Shown here piece after piece: positions 25,621-33,812 of a stretch of DNA of 64,000 nt. How positions within the stretch are numbered: the first letter of the stretch is position 1; every line of letters starts with the position of its first letter. The position numbers and the translations under genes were made by a program. Origin of the DNA: Entomomonas moraniae (GTDB lineage Bacteria > Pseudomonadota > Gammaproteobacteria > Pseudomonadales > Pseudomonadaceae). The stretch spans positions 496,001 to 560,000 of the forward strand of contig NZ_CP029822.1 of the NCBI RefSeq assembly GCF_003991975.1, in the 5' to 3' direction. A model generated the notes under the pieces. It made no database searches, was not told where the DNA came from, and worked only from the letters and a program-made list of their open reading frames with translations.

Positions 25621-26547
25621 ATGCAAATCGCTAATTCTGAAAAACCTCTACTTGAAGACCTAACCGTTTTTTTAGCGGTATTGCACCACCATAGTTTTAT
25701 TAAAACAGCTGCTGCATTAGGTGTTTCAACGGCTTATGTGAGTAAAAGAATAAAAATCTTAGAGAATACATTAAAAACTAAGCTTTTTCATCGTAATACT
25801 AGGCGGTTAGTATTAACGGATGAGGGGCTTAAGTTGCAAGATTTTGCGGTTAAATTAGAAGCTGATATGGATGAGTTATTGTTTCAAATGGCGTTAGCAA
25901 AGAGTGAAATATCAGGTAATATTAATATTTGTGCTTCTTTTGGTTTTGGTGGAAACATTGTCACTAAAGCTATTTCAGAATTAGTAAATCAGCATCCTAA
26001 AATCAAAGTTAATTTGCACCTCACCGACCAAGAGGTCGATTTAGTAAACAGTGGTTTTCACTTAGAAATTAAAGTAGACAATCAAATTAACAATCAAGAC
26101 ATTGCACGGCAATTAGCGACTAATTACCGAATCTTATGTGCCTCACCAAGTTATCTTAAAAAGAATGGAATACCCAAACACTTACAAGATTTGCAAAACC
26201 ACCACTGCCTGTTTATACAAGAAAAAAAATCTTCCCTAGGCACTTGGCATTTAGAAGGGAAAAAGGGGAAGGAAACCGTTACTTTTCAAAGCTCATTAAC
26301 CTCGAATAGTGGCAATGTGGTCTTACAATGGAGTTTAGACGGCCATGGTATTATCTTAAGGTCAATTTGGGAAGTGCAACAATACATCGATGCAGGTTCA
26401 TTGGTTAGGATCTTGCCTAATTACATACAAAGTGCAAATATTTGGGCGGTGTATCCAAATAAGCTTTCTCAGTCAGCCAAGTTAAAAATCTGTGTTGATT
26501 TTTTTGCTGAGTATTTTGAAAAACATGGGGTGATTAGCTTTTATTAA
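25621..26547 (+). CDS. LysR-family transcriptional regulator (DmlR-like)
   Basis: About 308 residues. The N-terminal winged helix-turn-helix is clear (DLTVFLAVLHHHSFIKTAA, then VSTAYVSKRIKILEN and FHRNTRRLVLTDEG), followed by a type-2 periplasmic-binding-protein effector domain. It resembles DmlR-type regulators. It is divergent from leuC, the usual layout for a LysR regulator and its target operon, so it probably controls leuC-leuD-hydrolase in response to an organic acid. The start is uncertain: 25621 fits the normal LysR length and has GGA 5 bases before it. Confidence 0.88.
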   Translation: MQIANSEKPLLEDLTVFLAVLHHHSFIKTAAALGVSTAYVSKRIKILENTLKTKLFHRNTRRLVLTDEGLKLQDFAVKLEADMDELLFQMALAKSEISGNINICASFGFGGNIVTKAISELVNQHPKIKVNLHLTDQEVDLVNSGFHLEIKVDNQINNQDIARQLATNYRILCASPSYLKKNGIPKHLQDLQNHHCLFIQEKKSSLGTWHLEGKKGKETVTFQSSLTSNSGNVVLQWSLDGHGIILRSIWEVQQYIDAGSLVRILPNYIQSANIWAVYPNKLSQSAKLKICVDFFAEYFEKHGVISFY

Positions 26548-26702
26548 CATACTAATAATTCGTAATAATTGCTCTGAAAAAAGTGTACTTATTATCTGCT
26601 TACATTAAAATAGGTTAAGTAATTATTGCCTATAGACTGGCTGTTATTTACTTTTTATCCTTATAACCCATCTTCCTAAAATACGCCTGTTATCAGTCTT
26701 CA

Positions 26703-26839
26703 TTGATCAATCGCTGCCAATATATGTATTGGCTAATTTTAACGTCAGACGGCATTATTTGAGGAGTGAGTATAGAGATGAGAAGCTGCAAGCTTGGGCT
26801 GAGTTAGGTAAGCGAATGGAAGAAATATTAACATCTTAA
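26703..26839 (+). pseudogene. Degenerate 3' end of a second tyrosine integrase gene
   Basis: From 26,744 the frame reads V-R-R-H-Y-L-R-S-E-Y-R-D-E-K-L-Q-A-W-A and ends G-K-R-M-E-E-I-L-T-S-stop at 26839. This closely matches the end of the integrase at 33,813 (VRRHYLKYEYKDEKQQAWA). Similarity continues upstream to about 26,703 (R-C-Q-x-x-V-L-A) across a one-base frameshift. It is a scar of an element related to the one at 33.6-46 kb. Confidence 0.75.
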
Positions 26840-27470
26840 AATAAAATATTATGACATTACATTATGGTAGTTTGATTTGATAAATGTAGATATTATTTAC
26901 TTCAAGTCTACAAATTTTGAAAGCTTATTACTCATATTGTTAATATTAAATAAAGCCCCTAAAATTTACAGGCTTTTAAAAGGGGAGAAACTATCAGGTG
27001 CTATAGGCTTCTAGTATTTTCTTATGCCAATTTGGAGAGTTAGTTTTTTCAGATACTGCAATTATGATTTTATGTTTTTATTCATAAAGAGAGCAAAGTC
27101 GAGGTCAAGCAACAAGTTTTGCTTCAAAGGGAAGGGCTTAAAATATTATATGGGACCTAAATGATGCAGCAAAATCTCTCAAGTGTGTTATGCTTAATAA
27201 GCAATTGCCCGAACTTACTTGATATTATACTTCAAGCAAGTATCGACTAGATTCTTGCTTAATCTAAAAAAATTTACTATAGATTCTTTATCCTTAGTTA
27301 AAAACGTTTATACCTGTAATGATGAGGAAAGGTTGAACTTCATTATTTAGCGAATAATATAATTAACAAGTGCAATATTTTGTTGTAATTAATAGCTTTA
27401 TTAAGCTTTATAAAATTAATAACTATCCTTTACCATACCCTATCAATCAAGCAGATTAGTAGCTTTTAAA
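26840..27470. other. Non-coding AT-rich region
   Basis: About 630 bases between the integrase relic and the DUF3299 gene. It holds no ORF and no RNA gene I can recognise. It contains loosely paired CCCCTAAAA...AAAAGGGG arms near 26,957-26,985. The promoter of the next gene must be at its right end. Confidence 0.4.
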
Positions 27471-28028
27471 ATGAACTCCCATTTAACAAAATTTTTTTTA
27501 TTAATTATTAGTTTTCTTCTACTATCAAATAATTTGATGGCAGAACCAAAAGAAACTGATTGGTTAACTTTAATGCCTAAAGAAGATCAGCAAGCATTAA
27601 ACAATATGCCCGAACTAGTGCTGCATAATACCGCTGAAGCGCCAAGCCAATTCGGTAAAATCGGCGGTTTAAAACAGCAAGATAAAACACTTCCTAAAGT
27701 CATGTACTCTACCAATACAGTTCCAAGTTTAGAGGGAAAAAGGATTAGGATAGGAGGCTATCCAGTTCCAATTGAATTGAATAAGCAAGGAAAAGTAATT
27801 CAACTATTTATTGTACCTTATCCGGGTGCTTGCATTCATGTACCACCACCACCTCCAAATCAAATTATTTTGGTTAATTACGAAAAGGGAATAGAGCTAA
27901 AAGATATTTATGAGCCTATTTGGGTTATCGGCAAACTACATATTGAAGCCATCAGTAATGACCTTGCTGATGCATCCTATAGTATGCAGGCAGATAAAGT
28001 ACGTCCCGTGGAGGAGAGTGATTTATAG
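27471..28028 (+). CDS. DUF3299 family exported protein
   Basis: 185 residues with an N-terminal signal peptide (cut near N-L-M-A, residue 25). The DUF3299 core is clear: LEGKRIRIGGYPVPIEL, then VPYPGACIHVPPPPPNQI, in which the Cys-Ile-His-Val-Pro-Pro motif may bind metal. It is an orphan copy facing the DUF3299 gene of the zinc operon tail to tail, with stops 4 bases apart. The two proteins are paralogues. Function unknown; a periplasmic role alongside the zinc-responsive ABC system is inferred. Confidence 0.82.
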   Translation: MNSHLTKFFLLIISFLLLSNNLMAEPKETDWLTLMPKEDQQALNNMPELVLHNTAEAPSQFGKIGGLKQQDKTLPKVMYSTNTVPSLEGKRIRIGGYPVPIELNKQGKVIQLFIVPYPGACIHVPPPPPNQIILVNYEKGIELKDIYEPIWVIGKLHIEAISNDLADASYSMQADKVRPVEESDL

Positions 28029-28032
28029 TGAG

Positions 28033-28530
28033 TTATTCCTCTGTCATATAGGGAGATAAACTTGCTCCATCTAACAAATATCCAGCCTCTGCCAACTCAT
28101 TATTTATAGGTGTGACGTGCAGTACTCCTGTAACCCAATAAGGTTTTGCGGTATCTTCGTAGCTGATAGACATCTTGCTTTTTATATATACGATCTGATT
28201 TGGAGGTGGTGGTGGTACATGAATACAAGCACCTAAATAAGGAACTAATAAAAACTCGCTGGCTTGTTGTCTCTCATCCAGTGTGATAGGGACAAGATAC
28301 CCTGGGATTCGCACATACAATCCATCTAGAGCTTTAATCACTGAAGCATCAGTAATTACCTGTTTAGTTGCAAGATTACTCCCGTATTTATCAGGTAACA
28401 CTATTTTAATTTCTCTAAGCTTATCGGTAGGCCTAAGATCAGACCATTTTAATGAGCGTATTGAAGGCTCAGCAAAGTTATAAGTCGAGAATAATGCAAC
28501 TATCACTAGTGTCATCAGTTGTTTTAACAT
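28033..28530 (-). CDS. DUF3299 family exported protein, last gene of the zinc operon
   Basis: 165 residues with a signal peptide (about 1-20) and the DUF3299 core: LDGLYVRIPGYLVPITL, VPYLGACIHVPPPPPNQI. It ends a minus-strand operon whose order (DUF2796, ATPase, permease, DUF3299) is the same as the Zur-regulated PA4063-PA4066 operon of Pseudomonas aeruginosa. That suggests a role in zinc-starvation physiology, possibly metal delivery in the periplasm. The gap to the permease gene is 14 bases. Confidence 0.85.
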   Translation of the reverse strand: MLKQLMTLVIVALFSTYNFAEPSIRSLKWSDLRPTDKLREIKIVLPDKYGSNLATKQVITDASVIKALDGLYVRIPGYLVPITLDERQQASEFLLVPYLGACIHVPPPPPNQIVYIKSKMSISYEDTAKPYWVTGVLHVTPINNELAEAGYLLDGASLSPYMTEE

Positions 28531-28544
28531 TCTATCTCGTCCTT

Positions 28545-29807
28545 TTACATTTTAATGGACAAACCATCGGTTAATGATTGACAATAAGCGCGCCACGCAG
28601 GTATTAGCCCTATAATAACACTTGCTAATAAAATACCTGCCAATAAACTCCACTCATAATAAGAAGGTAAACTTAAAGGAAGATATAATCCATACTGTGC
28701 CTGCAAGTAAGTTTGACAAATTAAAATACCTAGATACAGAATAATAAGACCTAGAACAATACCTGTAAAACCCAATAAAAGTGCTTCTAATACTATTAGA
28801 AATGTTATTTGCCAAGGTTTTGCACCCACTGATCGCAAAATGGCCATCTCTCTTCTGCGCTCATTGAGACTAGTTAGAATAGAGGTTAACATGCCGATTA
28901 AACCAGTTAACACTACAAATAGAGAGACGACGAATAGTGCTTTTTCAGCAACGCCCATTAGTCCCCACAGTTCTTGTAAAGCAACACCAGGTAAGATAGC
29001 CATTAATGGTTCTTGTGAATAGTCATTAATTTTTCTCTGGACGGAAAATGTGGCAATTTTACTTTTCAAGCCTAATAAAAAGGCTGTAATTTGTTGAGGC
29101 TTTAAATCCAATCCCCTAACATTATCTGGTGAAATACTATGACCTTTAGTTGGTGGAATGCCATTTTGCCAGTCAATATGAATTGCCTCCATCCCTGCTA
29201 AGTTAATATGTAAAGTACGATCAACAGGAGTTCCTGTTTGAGCTATGATACCTACTACTTTAAAAGGTTTATCATTGTGTTTCACTAGGCTAATAGAACT
29301 TACACCGTGAGCGAGGACAATTTTATCACCCATCTTATAATTCAAAGCTTTCGCTACTTCTGAACCTAATACTACATCAAATACATCGTCAAAAACTTTC
29401 CCTTGAGTTAAGTGTAATTGTTGCTTATGACCGTATTGATAATATTTAAAATAATCTTGGTTGGTGGCTAGTACACGATAACCTTTATGCGAGTCGCCTA
29501 AAGAAATAGGTATGGCCCATTTTACCTGAGGTAGCTGACTAATTTCTTGGTAGCTTGACCAACGAATATTATTGGTCGCATTGCCTATACGGAATACTGA
29601 ATATAGGAGTAAATTCACTGAGCCTGAACGTGCGCCTACAACTAAATCTGTTCCTGAGATGGTACTTGCAAAGCTGTTCTTAGCTTCGGTCCTGATGCGT
29701 TCAACTGCCAATAATAGACATACTGAGAGCGCTATAGCCATGACTGTTAATATTACCGTGAATAATCTGTTTTTCAAACTAGCAAAGGCTAAAAAAAATA
29801 AATACAT
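28545..29807 (-). CDS. ABC transporter permease, FtsX/MacB type
   Basis: 420-residue inner-membrane protein. One N-terminal helix (about 15-35) is followed by a periplasmic domain (40-270) and three C-terminal helices (about 290, 335, 385). The cytoplasmic loop ERRREMAILRSVGAKPWQI is the coupling motif of FtsX/MacB/LolC-type permeases. It is partnered with the ATPase whose stop touches its start. These transporters move lipids or proteins, or do mechanical work, rather than importing ions. Its place in a zinc-regulated operon suggests envelope remodelling or export of the DUF2796/DUF3299 partners. Confidence 0.88.
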   Translation of the reverse strand: MYLFFLAFASLKNRLFTVILTVMAIALSVCLLLAVERIRTEAKNSFASTISGTDLVVGARSGSVNLLLYSVFRIGNATNNIRWSSYQEISQLPQVKWAIPISLGDSHKGYRVLATNQDYFKYYQYGHKQQLHLTQGKVFDDVFDVVLGSEVAKALNYKMGDKIVLAHGVSSISLVKHNDKPFKVVGIIAQTGTPVDRTLHINLAGMEAIHIDWQNGIPPTKGHSISPDNVRGLDLKPQQITAFLLGLKSKIATFSVQRKINDYSQEPLMAILPGVALQELWGLMGVAEKALFVVSLFVVLTGLIGMLTSILTSLNERRREMAILRSVGAKPWQITFLIVLEALLLGFTGIVLGLIILYLGILICQTYLQAQYGLYLPLSLPSYYEWSLLAGILLASVIIGLIPAWRAYCQSLTDGLSIKM

Positions 29808-30506
29808 CTAAGTAAGCCCTCTTGCAATATTGATCTCAGGCAGAGATAGATTTTTATCAAATAAAGGTGCGAGGGTTTGATCGTGGCTAACAAATAATAA
29901 ACTGCTTCCTGCTTTTTCACACTCAGCAAATAACAATTTAAGAAAGACTTCTCTTGTATCTGTATCGAGTGCTGAAGTAGGCTCATCGGCAATAATAAGT
30001 TCTGGCTCTCCTATTAATGCTCTAGCTGCAGCTACTCTTTGCTGCTGTCCAATGGAAAGCTGATCAGCTCTTCTCTTATATAAAGCGGGATCTAAGCCTA
30101 AATTATTTAACAGTGTATCTGCAGCTTTTTCTAGTGAGCTAAAACGATTTATAGCTTTTTGAGCTCTTGTTTTAGAAAAGCGACAAGGCAATAACACATT
30201 TTCTCGTACAGATAAAAAAGGTAATAGATTAAACTGCTGAAATACATAGCCTATGTGCTCAACTCTAAACTTATCTCTCGCTGTGGCCGATAAGAGCGTT
30301 AGTTCATGCCCTAATAGTTTAATACTGCCTTTATTAGGTTTTTGGACACCACTTAATAAACCTAATAAAGTTGTTTTACCACTACCTGATGGACCCCTAA
30401 GAAATATTTTTTGCCCACAGTTTAGTTTAAAATTTGCAATATTTAAAAGTTCAGTTTGTTTAGGCCATGCAAAGTGTAAATCTGTTAATTCAAGTAAAGT
30501 AGTCAT
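29808..30506 (-). CDS. ABC transporter ATPase (MacB/LolD type)
   Basis: 232 residues with Walker A GPSGSGKTT, Q-loop VFQQFNLLPFLSV, signature LSIGQQQR, Walker B LIIADEPTSALD and the H-loop FVSHDQ. It drives the FtsX-like permease encoded immediately downstream (TAG directly followed by ATG). It is 6 bases after the DUF2796 gene, so the four genes are one transcript. Confidence 0.92.
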   Translation of the reverse strand: MTTLLELTDLHFAWPKQTELLNIANFKLNCGQKIFLRGPSGSGKTTLLGLLSGVQKPNKGSIKLLGHELTLLSATARDKFRVEHIGYVFQQFNLLPFLSVRENVLLPCRFSKTRAQKAINRFSSLEKAADTLLNNLGLDPALYKRRADQLSIGQQQRVAAARALIGEPELIIADEPTSALDTDTREVFLKLLFAECEKAGSSLLFVSHDQTLAPLFDKNLSLPEINIARGLT

Positions 30507-30512
30507 TTATTC

Positions 30513-31091
30513 TTATTGATTTAGTTTAAATTGGCTATTAGTGGATGTTAAGTTTGCACCTTTTTGACCTTCTGTACCTATATATTGTAAATTAATCTGT
30601 TTAGTGAGAGGAAATACTTTGAAGAAATTAGCAAAATCTAACTGTTTTAAAGCATCTGGCTGCTTACAGGTAAAGCTATATTGTGCCTCAATATCAGAGT
30701 GATGATGTGCTTCTTTTTCTTCATGGCCTGATTCCGCCTTATGCACATCTTTTTCTTTTGCACTACCAAAAACAGCACCTTCTACATTAGTTGTTGTTAG
30801 TGTACATTGGGCATTATGGGCAATGGCAAATAAAACCAGTGGATTCTCCAGCTGTTGTTTAGCTAACTTTGCTACTTCTTTATCAGTCGTGGAGCTTGGC
30901 GCATACTCAAATCCTGTAATGCTCGCCGCAGGGCCATCTACCTCCAATGCAAGCACATTATGATTTAGTGCTACGTTGATATCTATCTTACCATGTTCGT
31001 GGGCCTCTAAACTCCCATGTTCATGAGCATACAATATGTCAAAAGAAATAAAAGGAACACAACACAACGTAGCAACTATTATTTTTCGCAT
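30513..31091 (-). CDS. DUF2796 histidine-rich periplasmic zinc-binding protein
   Basis: 192 residues: signal peptide (about 1-22), then His-rich clusters HEHGSLEAHEHG at the mature N-terminus and GHEEKEAHHHS near residue 130, typical of DUF2796 proteins that bind zinc in the periplasm. It is the first gene of the operon with the ABC ATPase, permease and DUF3299 protein. The Zur box 25 bases upstream of the start predicts induction under zinc limitation. It probably acts as a zinc buffer or chaperone. Confidence 0.88.
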   Translation of the reverse strand: MRKIIVATLCCVPFISFDILYAHEHGSLEAHEHGKIDINVALNHNVLALEVDGPAASITGFEYAPSSTTDKEVAKLAKQQLENPLVLFAIAHNAQCTLTTTNVEGAVFGSAKEKDVHKAESGHEEKEAHHHSDIEAQYSFTCKQPDALKQLDFANFFKVFPLTKQINLQYIGTEGQKGANLTSTNSQFKLNQ

Positions 31092-31115
31092 GATAATTCA
31101 TCCATATAATAAAAA

Positions 31116-31138
31116 GATATGTTATAATATAACAAATA
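31116..31138 (-). promoter_or_regulatory. Zur box in front of the zinc operon
   Basis: Centre TGTTATA-A-TATAACA (31,120-31,134), a perfect 7-1-7 palindrome that matches the enterobacterial/pseudomonad Zur consensus GTTATAnTATAAC. It lies 25-47 bases before the DUF2796 start, where a bound repressor would block transcription. The operon content fits zinc control. Confidence 0.85.
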
Positions 31139-31139
31139 A

Positions 31140-31701
31140 AAAATAAATTCCCTATTATTTCAAATAAAATTAATGATAAACTAACCATACTCATTAGTTA
31201 TAAGAGTAGCCTAGTAGCCTTTTTGTAAAAAATTGGGATCTATTTTGTTCTAATAGGATTATTTGACTTGCTGGTAATAAATAATAAACGAGTAAGTATT
31301 TTATTAAATAGAATTTTAGAGCATGTTTTCATTCATGGACTTCATTTCTAAAATAATCTAAATCAATCGGGAATCTACATTACCCAACACTAACTAACGA
31401 CCAAGATTATCTAACATGGTTACTATCATGTCTAAAAGTCGTCATCACTACAAATATCTCTTATAAAAACATATACTGTTATACTTAAAGTGACGTAAAT
31501 ATATTCATTTAAATCAACGATTTTATAGTATATTTAGCTCTATTGTGATCGGTAGATATAATATTCATATTCAAAGTATTTGTCGCTTATTCAATTTGAA
31601 AGTAAACTGATAAATTATTTTTAAAAGATTATCCAATAACATGAAGGGAGATTACTTGATTAATCCTAATTCTGATAATCCAAAGTTTGGTAACTCAATA
31701 G
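31140..31701. other. AT-rich intergenic region, no gene seen
   Basis: About 560 bases between the zinc operon and the autotransporter gene, without coding frames or an identifiable RNA. A TATACT-like element occurs near 31,470-31,480 and could belong to the autotransporter promoter. Confidence 0.4.
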
Positions 31702-33156
31702 ATGCGTAAAAAAACCATATACACAATTTTATCGCTAAGCCCTTTAATATTTAATGGCTCTACTTTTGCACAGATAACTAATAATCCAGATGATATTTTT
31801 TGGAGTATAGGAATAGGTATTAATTTAGAGCTATATACATCAATTGGTAATCTATTAGAAGATTCTAATGTTACTTTCAATGATAATACTTATATCAACT
31901 TTCACAATGATAATGGCTTCTTTACTGGCAGTTTTAATAACCTCAAAGGAAATAACGTTGATATATATTTAAATACTGATATTCAAGGAGAGCGTGGAGA
32001 TCGTATATTGATTAAAGAGAATGTTTTTGGTAGCTATAAAATACATATATCTAATAAAGGATCATCCGCTACAACGGGTAGAGAAAGACTAACCATTGTA
32101 GAAGCAACTAATAATCAAGCTACATGGACACTTTTTAATAAAGTAGAAGTGGGAGCCTATGAATATAGTATAAGACCAACACAGGAAAACGCCAATAATA
32201 TTGAGCTCTACTCCCCTAATGGTGGTCAAACAACTACCACAGCAGAAGCTGCAACAAGTTTTTTAAATATTGCTTATTTAACCACTTATATTGAGAATCA
32301 AACACTATTGCAACGCTTGGGTGATTTACGAAATAGTGAGGTTGTGGGTGTTAAAAATGATGGATTATGGATAAAAGGTTTTGGTGGAAAACTTTCTTCC
32401 TTTTCTGGTAATACCGTGAAAGGGTTTGATATGACCTATACTGGTACACAGTTGGGTATTGATAAGAATATTGAAAGTGATTACGGACGATTCGTGGTAG
32501 GTGTGATGGCTGGTTTAACTCGTACAAATCCAAACTATAGGGAAGGTAATGGAACAGGTAAAAACTATACTGCAGGTCTCTATGCAACTTATTTAGATGA
32601 TAACGGTATCTATGTTGATAATGTAATTAAATACAATAGTATGCATAACCAGTTTAGTGTGAAAGACACAGCAGGAAGCGCGGTTAAAGGAACAGGAAAA
32701 ACACAAGGAATCATGTTATCCACTGAAATAGGTAAACGATTTTGGTTAAATGAACATAAGCAAGGTTTTTATTTAGAACCACAGACTCAACTGTCTTATG
32801 GCTATCAAAATGGCGATACCGTTCAAGCAAACAATGGATTAAAGGTAGGACTTAGTCATTACAATAGCACATTAGTCCGAGTGAGTGGTATTGTAGGTTA
32901 CCAAGTACAAGGAGAAAATCCAGTTAATGTTTACTTAAAAACGGGGCTTATGAGAGAAATGAGTGGTACTGCTTCTTATCGCTTTAATCATGGCGAAAAG
33001 AAAGGACACTCATTCCGTAGTAACTGGTTTGATAATGGTATAGGTGCCAGTGTGACGATCAATAAGCAACATAACATTTATGCTGAAGCAGATTATTCAA
33101 CAGGGAATCAGTTTGATAATGCAATGCTGAACCTTGGTTATCGTTATAGTTTTTAA
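31702..33156 (+). CDS. Autotransporter with a short passenger
   Basis: 484 residues: signal peptide (about 1-24, ending S-T-F-A), a short passenger of ~165 residues with beta-strand repeats, and a C-terminal outer-membrane beta-barrel from about residue 210 (DGLWIKGFGGKLSSFSGN) to the terminal GYRYSF. The linker LSNKGSSATTGRERLTIVEA-like part and the barrel resemble pertactin-family autotransporters. The passenger is much shorter than in the 961-residue protein at 16.7 kb. Function unknown; surface exposure is likely. Confidence 0.85.
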   Translation: MRKKTIYTILSLSPLIFNGSTFAQITNNPDDIFWSIGIGINLELYTSIGNLLEDSNVTFNDNTYINFHNDNGFFTGSFNNLKGNNVDIYLNTDIQGERGDRILIKENVFGSYKIHISNKGSSATTGRERLTIVEATNNQATWTLFNKVEVGAYEYSIRPTQENANNIELYSPNGGQTTTTAEAATSFLNIAYLTTYIENQTLLQRLGDLRNSEVVGVKNDGLWIKGFGGKLSSFSGNTVKGFDMTYTGTQLGIDKNIESDYGRFVVGVMAGLTRTNPNYREGNGTGKNYTAGLYATYLDDNGIYVDNVIKYNSMHNQFSVKDTAGSAVKGTGKTQGIMLSTEIGKRFWLNEHKQGFYLEPQTQLSYGYQNGDTVQANNGLKVGLSHYNSTLVRVSGIVGYQVQGENPVNVYLKTGLMREMSGTASYRFNHGEKKGHSFRSNWFDNGIGASVTINKQHNIYAEADYSTGNQFDNAMLNLGYRYSF

Positions 33157-33553
33157 TTAAAATACCTGTACTAAAACAATATTAAAGTTTTCTGTTATAT
33201 AAGATCATTACGAGAAAAAGCATACCATCATTTAAATAAAAAAAGACTATAAAGATGCAGTGGTTGCTCAAAAGAAGAGTCGTCCATAGGGATAGCTTTT
33301 AAAGAATATTATACAACTAGTTTATGAGCATGAAATTATAAAAAGTAATGCGATAAAGGTAGATTTTCCAAATAAGAACAAATAAAAGCGAACTTTTGGT
33401 GTATTCCTAAAGTACGTTATAAAATAAAAAAGAAAAACAGTAACTGTCCTAAATGTTCTAATCAAGCAAAATTTAAGCTAACCGAAAGTGTGGTAATCAA
33501 TCAGCAGCGGAAATAGGTGTTTTTAAGATTTTGATAAAAGAGAGAAGAAAAGG
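33157..33553. other. Degenerate junction region left of the att repeat
   Basis: About 400 bases without an intact gene. Around 33,381-33,415 the sequence resembles the region in front of the integrase at 33,750-33,780 (AATAAAAGC, then a C/T-rich GGTGTA motif), as if it were an older, decayed copy of the element end. A 41-codon frame ending at 33,516 contains one CPKC motif but no start. Confidence 0.4.
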
Positions 33554-33619
33554 GTGGATGTAACTTATTGATTTAATTGGTGGAGCTAAGTGGGATCGAA
33601 CCGCTGACCCCTTGCATGC
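33554..33619. repeat. Left att repeat: 3' part of tRNA-Ala(GGC)
   Basis: 66 bases identical at 64 positions to 46,027-46,092. From 33,578 it is, on the minus strand, the 3' end of a tRNA-Ala gene: acceptor end GCTCCACCA, T-arm GGTTCGATCC and the anticodon arm with GGC. Similarity to tRNA continues to about 33,626, then stops, so the 5' half is absent. Such tRNA 3' fragments flanking an integrase gene are the usual attachment sites of tyrosine-recombinase elements. Confidence 0.88.
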
Positions 33620-33764
33620 CATGCAGTTAATACTTTAAATGGCTTTAGAACACCTTAAACCCTATTGTAATGAATATCCGCTGCTATATAATGCCTTAAG
33701 CAAGGTCGCTTTAGCATTATACCTCTAACATTATCTAATCTAAGCGAATAAAAGCCAATTTCTG

Positions 33765-33789
33765 GTGTACCCCTCAGTGTACCCCTTGA
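33765..33789. repeat. Inner end repeat, left copy
   Basis: Two tandem GTGTACCCC units 25 bases long in total, just before the integrase gene. 24 of 25 bases recur at 45,973-45,997, inside the other end of the element. Possibly an arm-type integrase binding site. Confidence 0.6.
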
Positions 33790-33812
33790 GACTATTTTAG
33801 GATAACAGCGCA

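Noticed and set aside
33376-33516. 41-codon frame with a CPKC zinc-ribbon-like motif left of the att repeat
   Set aside because: No start codon or ribosome-binding site; the left part is better explained as a decayed copy of the element end. Not called as a gene.
33578-33626. tRNA-Ala gene
   Set aside because: Only the 3' part (acceptor end, T-arm, anticodon arm) is present; the D-arm and 5' acceptor strand are missing, so it is an att fragment and not a tRNA gene. The same holds for 46,051-46,092.
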